In this document: one piece after another, positions 61,523-64,000 of the stretch
How positions within the stretch are numbered: position 1 is the first letter of the stretch
How the letters are laid out: every line of letters starts with the position of its first letter
NCBI GenBank assembly: GCA_947499595.1
Contig: CANMOY010000002.1
Location: 62,001-126,000 of the forward strand
Direction of reading: 5' to 3'
DNA length: 64,000 nucleotides
Source of the DNA: an uncultured Mesonia sp.
Lineage (GTDB): Bacteria; Bacteroidota; Bacteroidia; Flavobacteriales; Flavobacteriaceae
Program-made: the position numbers and the translations under genes
The notes under the pieces: generated by a model
The model's database searches: none
What the model was told of the DNA's origin: nothing
What the model saw: the letters and a program-made list of their open reading frames with translations, nothing else

Positions 61523-61768
61523 ATGAAAGATTTTTTTCAATTTATAGCTTCTTTATTTGAAGACGTATTGTTTCTTCCTTTTTATGCTTTAGCCGATTTA
61601 GAATTAGAAAATTGGTTTTTAGCGAATGGAGTAAACTGGTTATTTATGCTTATAGCCGCCGTGGCCTTTGGTTACTGGATGATGCAATTAAAGAAATTTA
61701 ACCAAAATGATACCGAAGACCGCAGCGTTAAAGCGCATTCTTTTTTAGGAAAAGACGCTCAATATTAA
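61523..61768 (+). CDS. DUF6341-like small membrane protein
   Basis: 81 residues; MKDFFQFIASLFEDVLFLPFYALADLELENWF then one membrane helix (about 38-52) and a polar tail KKFNQNDTEDRSVKAHSFLG. This pattern is the DUF6341 family, found next to purD in flavobacteria. Function unknown. Ends tail-to-tail with purD, 4-nt overlap. Confidence 0.8.
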   Translation: MKDFFQFIASLFEDVLFLPFYALADLELENWFLANGVNWLFMLIAAVAFGYWMMQLKKFNQNDTEDRSVKAHSFLGKDAQY

Positions 61769-63036
61769 TTGAGGTCTTTCCCTAAATCTTTTCTATAATA
61801 CATCTTATCAAAGTGTAGTTTTTGTGCACTTTGGTAAGATTTTTTTAGTGCTGCATTAAAGTTCTCTCCAAATGAAGTTAAAGCGATCACGCGGCCACCA
61901 TTGGTTTGCAGTTCATCTTTGCTCATTTTAGTGCCGGCGTGAAATACAATTGATTCCTTTACCTCATCAATTCCTGTAATTACTTTTCCTTTTTCATAAG
62001 CTTCGGGATACCCACCTGAAACCAGCATAACCGTAGCTGCTGTATCTGGGTTCACCTCTAATTCAATATCTTTTAATTCTTGCTTAGCGGCAGCTTGCAG
62101 CAACTCAACAAGATCTGTGTTTATTCGGGGGAGTACCACTTCGGTTTCGGGGTCACCCATACGTACATTATATTCAATTACATAAGGCTCATCTCCTACT
62201 TTTATTAGTCCTATAAAAATAAAACCTGTATAGGCTATGTTTTCTTTCTTAATACCTTCTACGGTTGGTTTAACAATACGCTCTTCTATTTTTTGCATAA
62301 AAGCATCATCGGCAAAAGGAACAGGAGAAATAGCTCCCATGCCCCCGGTATTAAGACCAGTATCTCCTTCTCCAATACGCTTATAATCTTTTGCAGTAGG
62401 CAATATTTTATAATCTTTACCATCTGTCAAAACAAACACACTTAACTCTATTCCCGACAGAAATTCTTCGATAACCACGGTTTCACTAGCTTGCCCAAAC
62501 TTACCACTTAACATATTCTCTAGTTCATCTTGAGCGTCTTGCAAATCGTCTAAAATCAACACTCCCTTACCAGCCGCTAATCCATCTGCTTTTAAAACAT
62601 AGGGCGCATCTAATTCGGTTAAAAACTGCTTCCCTGCTTCCAGGCTTTCACTTGTAAAGCTTTGGTAAGCTGCGGTGGGTATATTATGCATAGCCATAAA
62701 CTCTTTGGCTCGTTCTTTACTCCCCTCCAATAGAGCTCCTTTTTTTGACGGCCCCACAAAAAGAATATCGCGCAAAGCCGTATCTTCTTTAAAGAAGTCA
62801 TAAATACCATTCACCAACGGGTCTTCTGGTCCAACAACGACCAACTGAATGTCTTTACTTAAAACCAAATCTTTAACCGCCTCAAAATCATTTACATTTA
62901 AGGCAACATTGGTAGCAATTTCGGCTGTTCCGGCGTTTCCTGGTGCCACGTATAGTTTATCGCATAATTTGCTTTTTGCTATTTGATATGCAAACGCGTG
63001 CTCTCTTCCTCCAGAACCAATTATTAAAATATTCAT
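61765..63036 (-). CDS. purD: Phosphoribosylamine--glycine ligase
   Basis: 423 residues; second step of purine synthesis. N-terminal MNILIIGSGGREHA, ATP-grasp core with VLKADGLAAGKGVLI, GGMGAISPVP, YNVRMGDPETEVVLPR and a C-terminal B domain with VMLVSGGYPEAYEKGK. The start is the Met at 63036; nine extra upstream codons overlap the promoter element. Separate from other purine genes here. Confidence 0.96.
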   Translation of the reverse strand: MNILIIGSGGREHAFAYQIAKSKLCDKLYVAPGNAGTAEIATNVALNVNDFEAVKDLVLSKDIQLVVVGPEDPLVNGIYDFFKEDTALRDILFVGPSKKGALLEGSKERAKEFMAMHNIPTAAYQSFTSESLEAGKQFLTELDAPYVLKADGLAAGKGVLILDDLQDAQDELENMLSGKFGQASETVVIEEFLSGIELSVFVLTDGKDYKILPTAKDYKRIGEGDTGLNTGGMGAISPVPFADDAFMQKIEERIVKPTVEGIKKENIAYTGFIFIGLIKVGDEPYVIEYNVRMGDPETEVVLPRINTDLVELLQAAAKQELKDIELEVNPDTAATVMLVSGGYPEAYEKGKVITGIDEVKESIVFHAGTKMSKDELQTNGGRVIALTSFGENFNAALKKSYQSAQKLHFDKMYYRKDLGKDLN

Positions 63037-63060
63037 TTTGTTTGTTTTTGTGTGTGGCAT

Positions 63061-63068
63061 CAAAAATA
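63061..63068 (-). promoter_or_regulatory. Promoter -7 element for purD
   Basis: TATTTTTG on the minus strand, 24 nt before the chosen ATG, which supports that start over the longer one. The -33 half is poor. Confidence 0.5.
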
Positions 63069-63115
63069 ATTGTTTGTAAATTGACGCCCTAATGTTTTTC
63101 TAAAAAATAAGTAGT

Positions 63116-64000
63116 TTGAACTGGTTTGACGCCATATTAAAAGTTAAAGGATTTCCAATTGAGCAGGCTCAAAAACACTTAAATTATATTCAGTCTATAC
63201 CAGAAGAAAATTACGAATCATTTCTTGAAAAGCAAAAACAAGCTATTTTAAAGTATCATCTACAACATACTCCTTTTTATCAAGAACACACTGCTCAGCA
63301 CAAAATAAATCAATGGGAAGACATACCTATTTTAACCAAAGCCGATTTACAGCGCCCACTAAAAGAGCGACTTAGTACAGCTTATACCACTAAAAACGTG
63401 TATATCAATAAAACCTCAGGATCTAGTGGTCATCCCTTTGTTTTTGCTAAAGATAAATTTTGTCATGCTATGACATGGGCAGTGATTTTTAATCGTTTTG
63501 GTTGGTTTGGCCTAGATTTTAATACATCGTTACAAGCCCGTTTTTACGGCATTCCTTTGGAGAAAATGGGATATTATAAAGAACGGATTAAAGACAAGTT
63601 CGCCAATCGCTACCGCTTTCCTATTTTCGATTTAAACGATGAAAAGCTTGCTGAATTTCTTGCAAAGTTTTATAGCAAAGCATTTGATTATATTAACGGT
63701 TATACCAGCTCTATCGAGCTTTTTGCAAAATACCTAGCAAAAAAAAATATCGTATTAAAAAAGGTTTGTCCCAGTTTAAAAGTGTGCATTGTTACCAGTG
63801 AAATGCTTTTTCCCGAAACCAAGCAATTACTGGAGAATCAATTTGGTGTACCCGTAGTGAACGAATATGGTGCTAGCGAACTCGATTTAATAGCTTTTCA
63901 AAACCAGGAGACACAATGGGTGTTAAACACCGAAACCCTGTATGTTGAAATTGTAGATGAAAATGGTGCCATTTTACCTCCAGGCCAAGAAGGTCGCATT
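63116..64000 (+). CDS. Phenylacetate-CoA ligase/CapK-family protein, 3'-truncated
   Basis: Open from a TTG at 63116 to the window edge, 295 codons, no stop. The frame has no usable ATG near its start and a TAA at 63101, so TTG is the only reasonable start. Seen: helical N-terminus, IPILTKADLQRP, then NKTSGSSGHPF (the adenylate P-loop of the PaaK/CapK group), and NEYGASELDLIAF further on. This is the adenylate-forming family found in polysaccharide gene sets and beside purD in flavobacteria. About 140 residues are missing at the end. Confidence 0.85.
   Translation, partial: MNWFDAILKVKGFPIEQAQKHLNYIQSIPEENYESFLEKQKQAILKYHLQHTPFYQEHTAQHKINQWEDIPILTKADLQRPLKERLSTAYTTKNVYINKTSGSSGHPFVFAKDKFCHAMTWAVIFNRFGWFGLDFNTSLQARFYGIPLEKMGYYKERIKDKFANRYRFPIFDLNDEKLAEFLAKFYSKAFDYINGYTSSIELFAKYLAKKNIVLKKVCPSLKVCIVTSEMLFPETKQLLENQFGVPVVNEYGASELDLIAFQNQETQWVLNTETLYVEIVDENGAILPPGQEGRI

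Overview
The window looks like chromosomal DNA of a member of the Bacteroidota, most likely family Flavobacteriaceae. Four things point there. The DNA is AT-rich. It carries type IX secretion/gliding genes (PorZ, PorW/SprE) and a complete Bat aerotolerance operon. Several proteins belong to families seen mainly in flavobacteria (THC0290_0291, DUF5687, DUF6168, DUF6341, DUF6427, DUF4254). Many genes are preceded by the TAnnTTTG promoter element of this phylum instead of an E. coli-type promoter. Coding density is high. I see no rRNA, tRNA, CRISPR array, intact insertion sequence or prophage.

Layout. 0-4.3 kb: the 3' part of sdhA with sdhB (respiratory complex II), a secreted S9 peptidase and yraN. 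4.3-10 kb: mfd, a lipoamide-dehydrogenase-like flavoprotein and a TspO-like membrane protein. 10-16.3 kb: the four-gene 'ligase-associated' DNA repair cassette (MBL exonuclease, ATP-dependent ligase, Lhr-core helicase, PdeM nuclease), with a PrcB-like lipoprotein gene inside it. 16.4-20.6 kb: recO and porZ overlapping, then an outer-membrane protein. 20.6-29.7 kb: housekeeping genes (trans-sulfuration enzyme, ArsC-like protein, thioesterase, yicC-gmk-nadD, gpsA, EamA transporter, pheS, cvpA). 29.7-39.4 kb: carbonic anhydrase and the Bat operon (MoxR, DUF58, a two-helix BatD-like protein, BatA, B, C, D, E).

39.6-42.9 kb: an overlapping SDR / AlbA_2 / phosphoesterase operon and a small outer-membrane protein. 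43-46.6 kb: ALDH7-type aldehyde dehydrogenase with a duplicated scrap of its 3' end, 3-hydroxyanthranilate dioxygenase, and lpxH. 46.5-50.1 kb: PorW/SprE, a bactofilin, AtpZ and a DUF6168-like protein, the usual lead-in to the ATP synthase operon, but the synthase genes do not follow. 50.3-54.9 kb: a PadR-controlled operon with three membrane proteins sharing a helical N-terminal module and an ABC transporter (ATPase plus DUF5687 permease). A perfect palindrome in front of padR is the likely operator. 55-61.8 kb: a flavodoxin-reductase-type protein, small membrane proteins, a GT9 glycosyltransferase, DUF4254, a D12-class adenine methylase, a gene-poor stretch with 11-bp tandem repeats, a possible PD-(D/E)XK nuclease, DUF6427 and DUF6341. 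61.8-64 kb: purD and the 5' part of a phenylacetate-CoA-ligase-like gene that runs off the end.

The strongest candidates for something not well described are the PadR/three-membrane-protein/ABC module with its operator and mosaic duplication, and the methylase/putative nuclease region with tandem repeats. The other candidates are the lipoprotein inside the repair cassette, the ALDH tail scar, and the repeated use of 4-nt tail-to-tail and TAATG gene junctions.
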